From contig NZ_BAABJJ010000042.1 in NCBI RefSeq assembly GCF_039543245.1, positions 1 through 49,825 on the forward strand: a DNA stretch of 49,825 bases, read 5' to 3'. The position numbers and the translations under genes are program-made. Positions 1 to 7,205 of the stretch are shown one piece after another (position 1 is the first letter of the stretch; every line of letters starts with the position of its first letter). Below the pieces are notes generated by a model. The model was not told where the DNA came from. It did no database searches and saw nothing but the letters and a program-made list of their open reading frames with translations. The DNA comes from Algibacter_G agarivorans. Its GTDB lineage: Bacteria > Bacteroidota > Bacteroidia > Flavobacteriales > Flavobacteriaceae.

Positions 1-71
1 TACGAGACCCGTACGTACGGTGGTGTGAGAGGCGCACTGGCTATCTTTTGGTAGTCAGCCGTCTACTCGAT
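1..71 (+). mobile_element. 3' end of a group II intron (domain V remainder and domain VI)
   Basis: The first bases read like the 3' half of domain V of a bacterial group II intron: ACGAGACCCGTACGTACGG followed by TGGTGTGAGAGG. Next comes a domain VI-like hairpin, stem CTGGCTATC (37-45) with GGTAGTCAG (50-58) and loop TTTT. The stretch ends in CTACTCGAT at 63-71, which fits the usual AY 3' splice end. The intron-encoded reverse transcriptase/maturase, if present, would lie upstream, outside the window. The 5' strand of domain V and its catalytic triad are also outside, so activity cannot be judged. Recognition is by motif memory. Confidence 0.72.
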
Positions 72-209
72 TGTGTACTGTTGTTTTCATCAAGCAATTT
101 TATATCATATTAATCTATTAGATTTATGTAGTTTTTGCAAATGGTTTCATGTTAACATGATCACGTACACTAATTTTTACACTAATTTGTTGCACTAATG
201 AATAAAGTT
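72..209. other. Non-coding flank between intron end and DUF1080 gene
   Basis: This is the 3' exon side of the group II intron, AT-rich, and holds no convincing ORF. The facing minus-strand gene ends at 210. I see no clear terminator hairpin. Confidence 0.5.
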
Positions 210-1106
210 TTAGAAAAGTGCAAATTGGGAACTGCTCAGTGAATCAATTTCTCGAATTTTAATGTCTTTAAAAAATATCTCTGCGGCTTCACTTTGTAAC
301 TGAATTTTACCTTTTGTTAAAGGTTTTATGTTGGCCTGCTCATCAGTATATCTTGAGTTTTTTAAAATCATAACAACATGCCCATTCACAACATGTAAAC
401 TCTTATCTTCAAAACAATATAAATCTAAAGTATTCCATTCATCATGTTCTTTTTCATAATTTCCACTACGTAAACAATAGTTTTTATTAGGACTTTGAAA
501 ACCCAATGGTAGGAAGTCTTGAGAGGAGTGAGCCATAGGGTTTAAATGACCTTCTGGTTTATATGCCCTAATATCAATTGCCGATGTTAACTGGCTCCAA
601 AAGTCTCCAGTATGTCCTTCCATAATCTGAAACTCTTGTGATAGCATCCATGATCTCCAATAATCAACACCAATTTGTCCTATTGAATGATATAGAATAC
701 CAGAGTCTTTTAACAAATTCTCTCTATAAGCCCATTTTTTATTTCCCCATTTATATTTTAGTTGGAAATGGTAATTTTCATACTCTTGTTTTGTTACCAA
801 ACATCCATAATACTCACCAGAATTTTTTACTATTAAGTTATCTCCTTCCTGAATTGTAGAAAATACATTATAGGAAGAATTGTTTAATCCAATGGGCTCA
901 ATAAGATTTCCTTGATCATCTTTAGGCTGTGCCCCATTGTAACCAGGTTGAATTTTATAACTTAAATAAACATCCCATTCCGAAAGATTTTGGTCAACTA
1001 AGTTTTTCCATTCGTACTTGCTGTTCTTATTAGAATACTGATTATTAGTGCTATTACATGATGTTAGTATTAGCGTTATGATAATTGAAAAATAGATAAT
1101 CTTCAT
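210..1106 (-). CDS. DUF1080 (3-keto-disaccharide hydrolase-like) lipoprotein
   Basis: 298 residues. The N-terminus MKIIYFSIIITLILTSC is a lipoprotein signal with a lipobox (LTSC), so the mature protein should be lipid-anchored and exported. The body matches the DUF1080 concanavalin-like fold, known as the 3-keto-disaccharide hydrolase domain: an early W-x-x-L-V-D/LSEW segment, a central block with YHSIG and QEFQIMEGHTGDFW, and a closing KGKIQLQSEAAEIFFKDIKIREI-like strand, here reading IQLQSEAAEIFFKDIKI. Family members act on oxidised sugars or glycosides; the substrate cannot be told here. It is divergent from the VOC gene at 1290 with about 180 bp between them. The ATG at 1106 directly precedes the signal peptide, so the start is clear. 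Confidence 0.85.
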   Translation of the reverse strand: MKIIYFSIIITLILTSCNSTNNQYSNKNSKYEWKNLVDQNLSEWDVYLSYKIQPGYNGAQPKDDQGNLIEPIGLNNSSYNVFSTIQEGDNLIVKNSGEYYGCLVTKQEYENYHFQLKYKWGNKKWAYRENLLKDSGILYHSIGQIGVDYWRSWMLSQEFQIMEGHTGDFWSQLTSAIDIRAYKPEGHLNPMAHSSQDFLPLGFQSPNKNYCLRSGNYEKEHDEWNTLDLYCFEDKSLHVVNGHVVMILKNSRYTDEQANIKPLTKGKIQLQSEAAEIFFKDIKIREIDSLSSSQFALF

Positions 1107-1289
1107 TTGAATATAATTAAACTTGACTCAAGTTGTGTTTTTGTTGTAAAAAAACATTCCGTATCAATTGATATAGAAATCCACCGTAAAATACAATCTC
1201 TTTTTCATATATTTGATACAATTCAGAATATTATTAAAAGTTTATGTACATTACAATTTCTATTTAATAAAGACTCATTTGTGTTAATT

Positions 1290-1823
1290 ATGAAAAGCAA
1301 TAATGAAATGAAAAGAAAAGAGAATACCTGTAAATTTAATTTTTTAAGCCTTGTAGTTTTCATAGCAGTAAGTACAGCTTTTAGTTCTGCTCAGAATTCA
1401 GAGCAACCTGTTGCAAACGATACTAGTAAAGTACAAGCACGGGTTATTGGATTAAAGAATATTTGTGTACATGTATTAGAACTTGAAAAAACGTTAAAAC
1501 TTTATCGTGAGATTTTAGGTTTTAAATTAGACGATGCTGAAGTATATCAGGGCAAAGGTATTGAGGGGATGTTGGCAATGAAGCTAAAGGCAAATGACCT
1601 TACAATAACATTATCACTTACAGCTCCAGAATATATACATACCATTGGCCCTGTTGGAAATACCAACCATAACCATTTTATGCTTCAGGTGAATGATATT
1701 GGACCAATAGGAGATAAGTTGAAAGAAGAAGGTTACAAGTTGGAAAACGAAAATTATGTCCGCGACAAATATACTTTTTTTGTAGGTCCGAACGGTGAAA
1801 TTATTGGACTTTCAGCTTGGTAA
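1290..1823 (+). CDS. Secreted VOC (glyoxalase/bleomycin-resistance fold) protein
   Basis: The open frame extends back to a TTG at 1107, but that extension looks non-coding. I choose the ATG at 1290 (or 1308) because it starts a positively charged n-region followed by a hydrophobic stretch FLSLVVFIAVSTAFSSAQ, a signal peptide. The product from 1290 is 177 residues. The mature part is one VOC module: LKNICVHVLELEKTLKLYRE opens the first beta-alpha-beta unit with a metal-ligand-like His, NHNHFMLQVNDI opens the second, and GPNGEIIGLSAW closes it. VOC proteins include glyoxalases, dioxygenases and resistance proteins; the reaction is unknown. A periplasmic VOC protein is less common than a cytosolic one. 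Confidence 0.75.
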   Translation: MKSNNEMKRKENTCKFNFLSLVVFIAVSTAFSSAQNSEQPVANDTSKVQARVIGLKNICVHVLELEKTLKLYREILGFKLDDAEVYQGKGIEGMLAMKLKANDLTITLSLTAPEYIHTIGPVGNTNHNHFMLQVNDIGPIGDKLKEEGYKLENENYVRDKYTFFVGPNGEIIGLSAW

Positions 1824-1925
1824 AAGCTTAATATATAGAAGTTCGTATGTTGTAAAGAGTTCTAATCATTATGTAGTAAAATCATCATAGAGACATTTTA
1901 CCAAAATAGTACACAACTCAAAGAC

Positions 1926-2022
1926 AAAGTTCCGTTTCAATACTGAAACAAGTTCAGCACAGGTAAACTTTATCGCTTGTTAAACGAAGGTAGTAGAATT
2001 TTTTTTACAAAGTCAAGTTTTT
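1926..2022. repeat. Dispersed about 100-bp repeat, copy A
   Basis: Begins AAAGTTCCGTTTCAATACTG and ends near AAAGTCAAGTTTTT. The same sequence recurs at 49601-49711 with near identity, except that the central segment differs (GTTCAGCA here, a longer GATAGTTATCGGGAC-containing insert there). It opens with a small palindrome, GTTTCA-ATAC-TGAAAC. It is intergenic and has no ORF. Confidence 0.85.
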
Positions 2023-2043
2023 GGATCTCTTAAAATAACCCAC

Positions 2044-2071
2044 AAAAAAAGCACCTAAATAGGTGCTTTTT
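2044..2071 (-). terminator. Rho-independent terminator of the beta-barrel gene
   Basis: Stem GCACCT (2051-2056) with AGGTGC (2061-2066), loop AAAT. It is flanked by A-runs on the left and T-runs on the right, so it can work on both strands. It lies 24 bp past the stop of the minus-strand gene at 2095. Confidence 0.8.
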
Positions 2072-2094
2072 CAAATTTATATGTTTCCGGTAAT

Positions 2095-2574
2095 TTAGAA
2101 CTGATAACGGATACTAAAAGCAATATCAAAGTCTAAATCATCAGAGAAATCGCCAAAGCCTAATTCAGGTCTAAAATCCAAAGCCAATAATAAAGGAATA
2201 TCGAAACCGTATTCAATACCAATATCACCAGCAGCAAATAAAGAGGTTTCACTTTCTCCATCAAGTCCCTTTTTTCCAGAAAATGAAGCTAAACCACCAC
2301 CAGCACCTACGTACCAGTTAAAAGCACCATCTAAAGGGAACACCCATTGGTATAAGCCAGTAAGTTTAACGGCATCATAACTATTGCTGTTTCTCCAGCC
2401 TAAATCTAACTCTAAACGGTTGTTGTCGCCTAAAGCCTTTTGATAAGATACTTCTGCTCCTAAACCATCGCTGTCACCCAATCGTAATCCAATGGCATTA
2501 TTTGCAATGTCTTGAGCGTTAGATGTAAAAGCAAATCCTAATACTGCAATTGATAATAAAAATAATTTCTTCAT
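2095..2574 (-). CDS. Small outer-membrane beta-barrel protein
   Basis: 159 residues. MKKLFLLSIAVLGFAFTSNAQ is a signal peptide with a typical cleavage after NAQ. The mature chain alternates short hydrophobic strands with Gly- and Asp-rich turns (GLRLGDSDGLGAEVSYQ, LELDLGWRNSN, YVGAGGGLASFSG, IGIEYGFDIPLLLALDFRPELGFG). It ends IAFSIRYQF, a C-terminal aromatic residue as outer-membrane proteins use for insertion. Length and pattern suggest an eight-stranded OmpA/OmpX-like barrel. No catalytic function is evident. The gene is monocistronic, with its own terminator at 2044-2071. The start ATG at 2574 immediately precedes the signal. Confidence 0.8.
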   Translation of the reverse strand: MKKLFLLSIAVLGFAFTSNAQDIANNAIGLRLGDSDGLGAEVSYQKALGDNNRLELDLGWRNSNSYDAVKLTGLYQWVFPLDGAFNWYVGAGGGLASFSGKKGLDGESETSLFAAGDIGIEYGFDIPLLLALDFRPELGFGDFSDDLDFDIAFSIRYQF

Positions 2575-2769
2575 AATTTAAAGTTTTGTTTCATTAATTA
2601 TATACGGTCTTTCCTGTTAAAAAGACCATTATTTAATATTCAAAATAGCTTTGCAAAAATAACGCCAAAAAATGTATTTATATATAACTTCTCATTGGTT
2701 TTATATTAGTATTTATAAAAATAGATTTAATCAAAGCATTTTCTCAAACTTTAGTCTGGGAGTTTCCAT

Positions 2770-2803
2770 TGAAATTGTCATTCCCAAGAATTTGGGAATC
2801 TAA
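2770..2803. repeat. Dispersed palindrome of the GTCATTCC...GGAATC family
   Basis: TGAAATTGTCATTCCC (2770-2785) is identical to 18582-18597. The core ATTCCCAA/TTGGGAAT (2780-2787 and 2792-2799, loop GAAT) is a perfect 8-bp stem. It lies in the 340-bp gap 2575-2914, which otherwise shows only AT-rich DNA. Relatives are at 18587, 22558, 24175 and, inverted, 43627. Confidence 0.75.
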
Positions 2804-2914
2804 ACAAAGGTTGATATGGTGTTTATTTTAAAAATCTCAAAAATTACGATTAAAGCCATGTATTTAAGATAGATGAAATCGAAAAAAGCTTTATTTTAGC
2901 CAAAAATTGAAATT

Positions 2915-3976
2915 ATGGCTGGTAATTCTTTCGGAAAACTATTTAATCTAACTACTTATGGCGAATCTCATGGCCCTGCATTAGGTGGTGTTATAGATGG
3001 TTGTCCATCTGGAATTGAGTTGGATTTAGATGAAATCCAAAATGAACTAAATAGAAGGAAACCAGGACAATCAGCTATTGTTACCCAACGTAAAGAACCA
3101 GATACTGTTAAGTTTCATTCCGGTATTTTTGAAGGGGTTACTACAGGAACATCCATTGGTTTTGTTATTGAAAATACCAATCAAAAATCTCATGATTACT
3201 CGCATATAAAAGATAGTTACAGACCAAGCCATGCAGATTATACTTATGATAAAAAATATGGTATAAGAGATTATCGTGGTGGCGGACGTAGTTCGGCTCG
3301 CGAAACGGCATGTCGTGTTGTTGCTGGAGCCATAGCAAAGCAAATGCTAAAAGGTATAGAAATAACGGCTTATGTTTCGGGCGTTGGTACTATGAAATTA
3401 GATAAACCATATAACGAATTAGACCTTACAAAAGTAGAATCGAATATCGTGCGTTGTCCAGATCAAGATATGGCGGCAAACATGGAAACCTTTATCAAGG
3501 AAGTGCGTGGTAAAGGCGATACCGTTGGTGGTATTGTAAGCTGTGTTATAAAAAATGTACCCGTTGGTTTGGGCGAACCTGTGTTCGATAAATTACATGC
3601 CGAACTAGGTAAAGCGATGCTCTCTATAAATGCCGTAAAAGGTTTTGAATACGGTAGTGGATTTCACGGAAGCACTATGTACGGTAGCGACCATAACGAT
3701 TCGTTTAATAACGACGGTACCACAAAAACCAATTTTTCCGGTGGCATTCAAGGTGGTATAAGCAACGGAATGGATATCTATTTTAGTGTGGCTTTTAAAC
3801 CCGTGGCAACTCTTATCCAGAAATATGAAACGATAGACAAAGCTGGAAACACAGTAGAAATGCAAGGTAAAGGGCGTCATGACCCCTGTGTAGTGCCAAG
3901 AGCCGTACCTATTGTTGAGGCTATGGCTGCATTGGTTTTAGCAGATTTTTATTTGATAAATAAGCTTTATAATTAG
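2915..3976 (+). CDS. aroC: Chorismate synthase
   Basis: 353 residues, the usual length. It converts 5-enolpyruvylshikimate-3-phosphate to chorismate with reduced FMN, the last common step of aromatic amino acid synthesis, in the cytosol. Signature regions are present: NLTTYGESHGPALGG (about 11-25, with the active-site His of GESHG), RGGGRSSARE (121-130) and GRHDPCVVPRA near residue 320. The ATG at 2915 gives the standard N-terminus MAGNSFG. The next gene on the strand starts 116 bp downstream, so it is probably its own transcript. No neighbouring shikimate-pathway gene is present. No oddities. Confidence 0.97.
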   Translation: MAGNSFGKLFNLTTYGESHGPALGGVIDGCPSGIELDLDEIQNELNRRKPGQSAIVTQRKEPDTVKFHSGIFEGVTTGTSIGFVIENTNQKSHDYSHIKDSYRPSHADYTYDKKYGIRDYRGGGRSSARETACRVVAGAIAKQMLKGIEITAYVSGVGTMKLDKPYNELDLTKVESNIVRCPDQDMAANMETFIKEVRGKGDTVGGIVSCVIKNVPVGLGEPVFDKLHAELGKAMLSINAVKGFEYGSGFHGSTMYGSDHNDSFNNDGTTKTNFSGGIQGGISNGMDIYFSVAFKPVATLIQKYETIDKAGNTVEMQGKGRHDPCVVPRAVPIVEAMAALVLADFYLINKLYN

Positions 3977-4092
3977 GTTTCTATAATATGCTTCTTTAAA
4001 ATCCAGCCTAATATAATCCGAAAGTTCCTTGAACATCGTAATTTTTTAGTTTCCTAATAAGTCAATCCAAAACACAATCCTACTTTCGTTTC

Positions 4093-4989
4093 ATGCAAAC
4101 AACGAAAAAATTTTGGTACGGCATAGCAATTGGTGTTTTAGGAATAGTCCTTTTTTCTTCAAAAGCCGTTATGGTAAAGTTGGCCTATAATTATGAGGTC
4201 GATGCTATAAGTATTTTGTTGTTACGTATGTTGTTTGCGTTTCCTTTTTATCTGATTATCGCTTATGTCTATCGCCATCAAAATAAAGAAGTGGAAATCA
4301 AAAACAGCGATTACGCTTGGGTTGTGTTTTTTGGGTTTATTGGCTACTATTTGGCCAGTTATTTCGACTTTGTTGGGCTTACCTATATTAAGGCAAGTCT
4401 GGAGCGCATTATCTTGTTTTTATATCCAACCCTTGTTATTCTTTTAAATCGGTTCTTTTTAAAACAGCCGATTACCAAAATTCAAGCAGCTGCTATTGGT
4501 TTAACGTATTTGGGCATTGTTATTGCGTTTTCAGATGAAGTGGCTATATCTGGTTCCGAAGCCTATTTAGGAGGTTTTTTCATACTATTAAGTGCCATAA
4601 CCTACGCCTCATATTTAGTGGGCAGCGGTTGGTTAATTCCAAAATTTGGGGTCATGAAATTCACTGCCTATGCTATGATTGTGTCTTGTGTTTGTGTGTT
4701 TGTTCATTATAGTATTATAAATGATACGAACTTATTTGATCTCTCTTGGGAAGTCTATGTATTAGGTTTTTTAATCGCCGTTTTCGCTACAGTAATTCCG
4801 TCTTTTTTGGTATCGGCTTCTATTAAAATGATTAGCTCTTCAAACTTTGCAATTGTGGCTGGAATCGGTCCCATTTCTACAATAATTTTAGCTGCTATTT
4901 TCTTGAATGAAACTTTAACGTTATTGCAACTATTTGGTGCTTTAGTGGTTATTGTGGGTATTCTACTGGTGTCCAAAAAAAAATCGTAA
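4093..4989 (+). CDS. EamA-type (DMT superfamily) transporter
   Basis: 298 residues with about ten hydrophobic segments arranged as two EamA repeats (residues about 8-145 and 155-295). The first half contains SILLLRMLFAFPFYLIIAY and the second ends GPISTIILAAIFLNETLTLLQLFG, the typical LNE-containing EamA motif. Such inner-membrane proteins export metabolites or amino acids; the substrate cannot be read. A likely -7 box TACTTTCG lies about 10 bp before the ATG at 4093, which implies a very short leader. Confidence 0.88.
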   Translation: MQTTKKFWYGIAIGVLGIVLFSSKAVMVKLAYNYEVDAISILLLRMLFAFPFYLIIAYVYRHQNKEVEIKNSDYAWVVFFGFIGYYLASYFDFVGLTYIKASLERIILFLYPTLVILLNRFFLKQPITKIQAAAIGLTYLGIVIAFSDEVAISGSEAYLGGFFILLSAITYASYLVGSGWLIPKFGVMKFTAYAMIVSCVCVFVHYSIINDTNLFDLSWEVYVLGFLIAVFATVIPSFLVSASIKMISSSNFAIVAGIGPISTIILAAIFLNETLTLLQLFGALVVIVGILLVSKKKS

Positions 4990-5159
4990 ATTAACGCATG
5001 AAGATTAACGATATAACATTGTAGAGCGCGACAATTGAGACAAAAAATTGAGACTGCGACTTATTAATATATATTGTTAATTACTTTGTATGCTTCCTAT
5101 TTCATTTTTTAATTGGTTGTGCTATATTAGCGTCCTATCATAAATTTTCACTCACTTAA

Positions 5160-7013
5160 ATGGCTGTAGAAACCAAATATACCGAAGATAATATACGTTC
5201 ACTAGACTGGAAAGAGCATATCCGTATGCGTCCAGGAATGTATATTGGAAAACTTGGTGATGGGTCTTCTCCAGATGATGGTATTTATATCCTTCTTAAA
5301 GAAGTTCTGGACAACTCCATTGATGAGTACGTTATGGGCGCTGGGAAAACCATCGAGATTTCCATTCAAGGTACTAAAGTTACTGTGCGTGACTATGGTC
5401 GTGGCATCCCGTTAGGAAAAGTGGTAGATGTGGTTTCTAAAATGAATACCGGTGGAAAGTACGATTCTAAAGCCTTTAAAAAATCAGTAGGTCTAAACGG
5501 TGTTGGTACCAAGGCTGTAAATGCGTTATCGTCATTTTTTAGAGTAGAATCTACGCGTGATAGTAAAAGCGCTTCCGCGGAATTTGAACAAGGTAATTTA
5601 ACCAATCAAGAGCTGTTAGAGGACACATCTCGACGAAAAGGAACCAAAGTATCTTTCGTTCCAGATGAAATTATTTTCAAAAACTATAAATACCGAAGTG
5701 AGTATGTAGTAAAAATGCTTAAAAATTATGTGTACCTAAATCCAGGTTTAACCATAGTTTTTAATGGTGAAAAATATTATAGCGAAAACGGATTAAAGGA
5801 TTTACTAGCTGAAAAGATTAGCGAAACAGATTTATTATATCCTATCATTCATTTAAGAGGAGATGATATAGAAGTTGCCTTAACCCATAGTAAAACGCAA
5901 TACAGCGAAGAGTATAATAGTTTTGTAAACGGACAAAACACCACACAAGGGGGTACGCATTTAAATGCTTTTAGAGAATCGTTAGTAAGAACCATTCGTG
6001 AGTTTTATGGAAAAAACTATGATGCTTCTGATATTAGAAAATCTGTTGTTAGTGCCATTGCTATTAAGGTGATGGAGCCTGTTTTTGAAAGCCAGACAAA
6101 AACCAAATTAGGATCTACAGATATGGGAGGCGATTTGCCAACTGTAAGAACCTATATAAATGATTTTCTAAAAACGAAACTCGATAACTATTTACATAAA
6201 AATCAAGATGCCGCCGAAAAAATTCAGCGTAAAATTTTGCAGGCAGAGCGGGAGCGAAAGGAGTTATCCGGAATTAGAAAATTAGCAAAAGATAGAGCTA
6301 AAAAAGCAAGCCTTCATAATAAAAAATTACGCGATTGCCGTGTACACTTCGGTGATACTAAAAACGAGCGTAATTTAGAGTCTACACTTTTTATAACCGA
6401 GGGCGATTCGGCTTCGGGAAGTATAACAAAATCCAGAGATGTTAACACGCAAGCGGTATTTAGTCTAAAAGGAAAGCCATTAAACTGTTACGGACTTACT
6501 AAAAAGATTGTTTATGAAAATGAAGAATTCAATCTGCTTCAAGCGGCATTAAATATCGAGGAATCTCTTGAAGATTTACGTTATAATAATGTGGTAATTG
6601 CAACAGATGCCGATGTTGATGGGATGCATATTCGGTTATTGTTAATTACCTTTTTTCTACAGTTTTTTCCGGAAGTTATAAAGAATGGTCATTTGTATAT
6701 TTTACAAACACCGTTATTCCGTGTAAGAAATAAAAAGGAAACCATTTATTGTTATTCTGAACAAGAACGGCGAGATGCCTTAGAAAAACTAAAACCAAAA
6801 CCAGAAATAACTCGATTTAAAGGGCTTGGAGAAATTTCTCCAGATGAATTTAAGCATTTTATTGGTGACGATATTCGTTTAGATCCCATCATGTTAGATG
6901 ATAATATGTCTATTGAAGATTTGTTATCTTTCTATATGGGTAAGAATACACCAACTAGACAGGAATTCATTATTGATAATCTTAAAGTGGAATTAGATTT
7001 AATTGAAGAATAA
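5160..7013 (+). CDS. parE: DNA topoisomerase IV subunit B
   Basis: 617 residues, matching flavobacterial ParE and shorter than most GyrB. It is the ATPase and TOPRIM half of the type IIA enzyme that decatenates daughter chromosomes. The N-terminal GHKL domain shows RPGMYIGKLGDG, the Mg-binding DNSIDE region, DYGRGIP and VGLNGVGTKAVNALSS. The TOPRIM domain shows EGDSASGS near residue 415 and TDADVDGMHIR near 482, with the metal-binding acidic residues intact. The C-terminus has RFKGLGEISPDEF. The partner parC starts 192 bp downstream on the same strand. ParE rather than GyrB is inferred from the ParC neighbour. Confidence 0.95.
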   Translation: MAVETKYTEDNIRSLDWKEHIRMRPGMYIGKLGDGSSPDDGIYILLKEVLDNSIDEYVMGAGKTIEISIQGTKVTVRDYGRGIPLGKVVDVVSKMNTGGKYDSKAFKKSVGLNGVGTKAVNALSSFFRVESTRDSKSASAEFEQGNLTNQELLEDTSRRKGTKVSFVPDEIIFKNYKYRSEYVVKMLKNYVYLNPGLTIVFNGEKYYSENGLKDLLAEKISETDLLYPIIHLRGDDIEVALTHSKTQYSEEYNSFVNGQNTTQGGTHLNAFRESLVRTIREFYGKNYDASDIRKSVVSAIAIKVMEPVFESQTKTKLGSTDMGGDLPTVRTYINDFLKTKLDNYLHKNQDAAEKIQRKILQAERERKELSGIRKLAKDRAKKASLHNKKLRDCRVHFGDTKNERNLESTLFITEGDSASGSITKSRDVNTQAVFSLKGKPLNCYGLTKKIVYENEEFNLLQAALNIEESLEDLRYNNVVIATDADVDGMHIRLLLITFFLQFFPEVIKNGHLYILQTPLFRVRNKKETIYCYSEQERRDALEKLKPKPEITRFKGLGEISPDEFKHFIGDDIRLDPIMLDDNMSIEDLLSFYMGKNTPTRQEFIIDNLKVELDLIEE

Positions 7014-7028
7014 AGTAAAACCAACCAC

Positions 7029-7046
7029 GAATTCACGAATATTTTT
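7029..7046. repeat. 18-bp repeat GAATTCACGAATATTTTT in the parE-parC gap
   Basis: An identical 18-mer occurs at 24152-24169 after prfA, and an inverted partial copy (GATTCGTGAATTC) lies at about 18610-18622 after purM. All three sit just past stop codons. The rest of the 192-bp parE-parC spacer holds no ORF. Confidence 0.7.
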
Positions 7047-7205
7047 TATAAATTAAAGAAATACATTATGTATTATTTATGTAAAAAAGTGATAAAAGAT
7101 GTCTTAAGGCTTTTTGTAAGCACATGATGTTACTGATAAAGCAAAGAAACGCAGAAAAAAGGACGAGTATTGCTTAGCGGCAAACCTAAAAAATAAGAGT
7201 ATTTA

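Noticed and set aside
1107..1289. N-terminal extension of the VOC protein from TTG
   Set aside because: It lacks protein-like pattern and would bury the signal peptide; the ATG at 1290 fits better.
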